Assembly: GCA_023397905.1 (NCBI GenBank)
Contig: JAEWSZ010000034.1
Span: 1 to 64,000 of the forward strand
DNA: 64,000 nt
From: Bacillota bacterium
GTDB lineage: Bacteria; Bacillota; Clostridia; Acetivibrionales; DSM-1351
Direction: 5' to 3'
The notes beneath the pieces are model-generated. The model ran no database searches. It was given only the letters and a program-made list of their open reading frames with translations, and was not told the DNA's origin. How positions within the stretch are numbered: position 1 is the stretch's first letter; every line of letters begins with the position of its first letter. Shown one piece after another: positions 63,900 to 64,000 of this stretch. The position numbers were made by a program, and so were the translations under genes.

Positions 63900-64000
63900 T
63901 TATAGCCTCCCTCTACAATCCAGTATTACTTCATCAAACCAAATGCGGAAACCATAATTCATAATATTATCGTTTATGGTAGCGTTACCCCCAGCATAGA
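63900..64000 (-). CDS. C-terminal end of a phage tail/structural protein (partial)
   Basis: The last ~33 codons of a gene that enters from the right edge, ending ...FRIWFDEVILDCRGRL. Only position suggests a tail or fibre protein. It ends three bases before the start codon of the next gene, whose ribosome site lies within its last codons. Confidence 0.6.
   Translation of the reverse strand, partial: YAGGNATINDNIMNYGFRIWFDEVILDCRGRL

Overview
The window reads as one stretch of the chromosome of a low-to-middle GC, Gram-positive anaerobe of the class Clostridia, probably a plant-polysaccharide degrader. The signs are strong AGGAGG-type ribosome binding sites, TTG starts, a clostridial histidine-degradation operon, YesM/YesN (LytS-type) two-component systems, S-layer-homology (SLH) anchoring, GH43 and GH51 enzymes, an AgrBDC peptide-signalling locus, oligoendopeptidase F and a YdjG/YdjI-like pair. 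No rRNA or marker gene fixes the species.

Layout. 1-2650 (minus): end of an operon with sbcC (cut by the window edge), sbcD and a lipid kinase. 2768-11029 (minus): a hut operon read hutH, hutU, hutI, an M20 amidohydrolase, a HutF-like deiminase and hutD. Its leader carries two ~93-bp palindromic repeats. 11530-14634: an AraC regulator divergent from an unrecognised carbohydrate-enzyme-like protein and a small zinc ribbon. 14686-25112: a DUF116 protein, an LplB/LplC-type sugar ABC importer with two paralogous lipoprotein receptors, and a YesN/YesM two-component system. 25216-34972: a 2132-residue SLH-anchored GH43 surface protein, a GH51 arabinofuranosidase and a divergent winged-helix regulator. 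35087-37308: agrB, agrD and agrC with no agrA. 37372-37898: a decayed toxin-antitoxin pair. 38080-46628 (minus): a ChvE/MmsA/MmsB monosaccharide importer followed by a sugar-binding lipoprotein, LytS-type kinase and YesN regulator, the arrangement known for xylose sensing. 46938-56509: an SNF2 helicase, two peptidases, then an SPFH/zinc-ribbon pair whose first gene is bracketed by palindromic repeats. 56738-64000: a tRNA-Arg(CCT) followed by a prophage or phage-derived island (Dam methylase, Xre-type repressor with operators, tyrosine integrase, holin, endolysin, XhlA and tail genes) that runs off the right edge.

Taken together the core of the window is a carbon and nitrogen acquisition region. 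Surface and intracellular hemicellulases release arabinose, xylose or galactose, ABC importers take up sugars under two-component control, and histidine is degraded through a variant pathway in which formiminoglutamate seems to be deiminated and the formyl-glutamate then cut by an M20 enzyme. The most unusual items are an AgrD precursor with serine where the thiolactone cysteine is expected, a strong terminator between agrD and agrC, the repeat family around the SPFH gene, and the hut variant.
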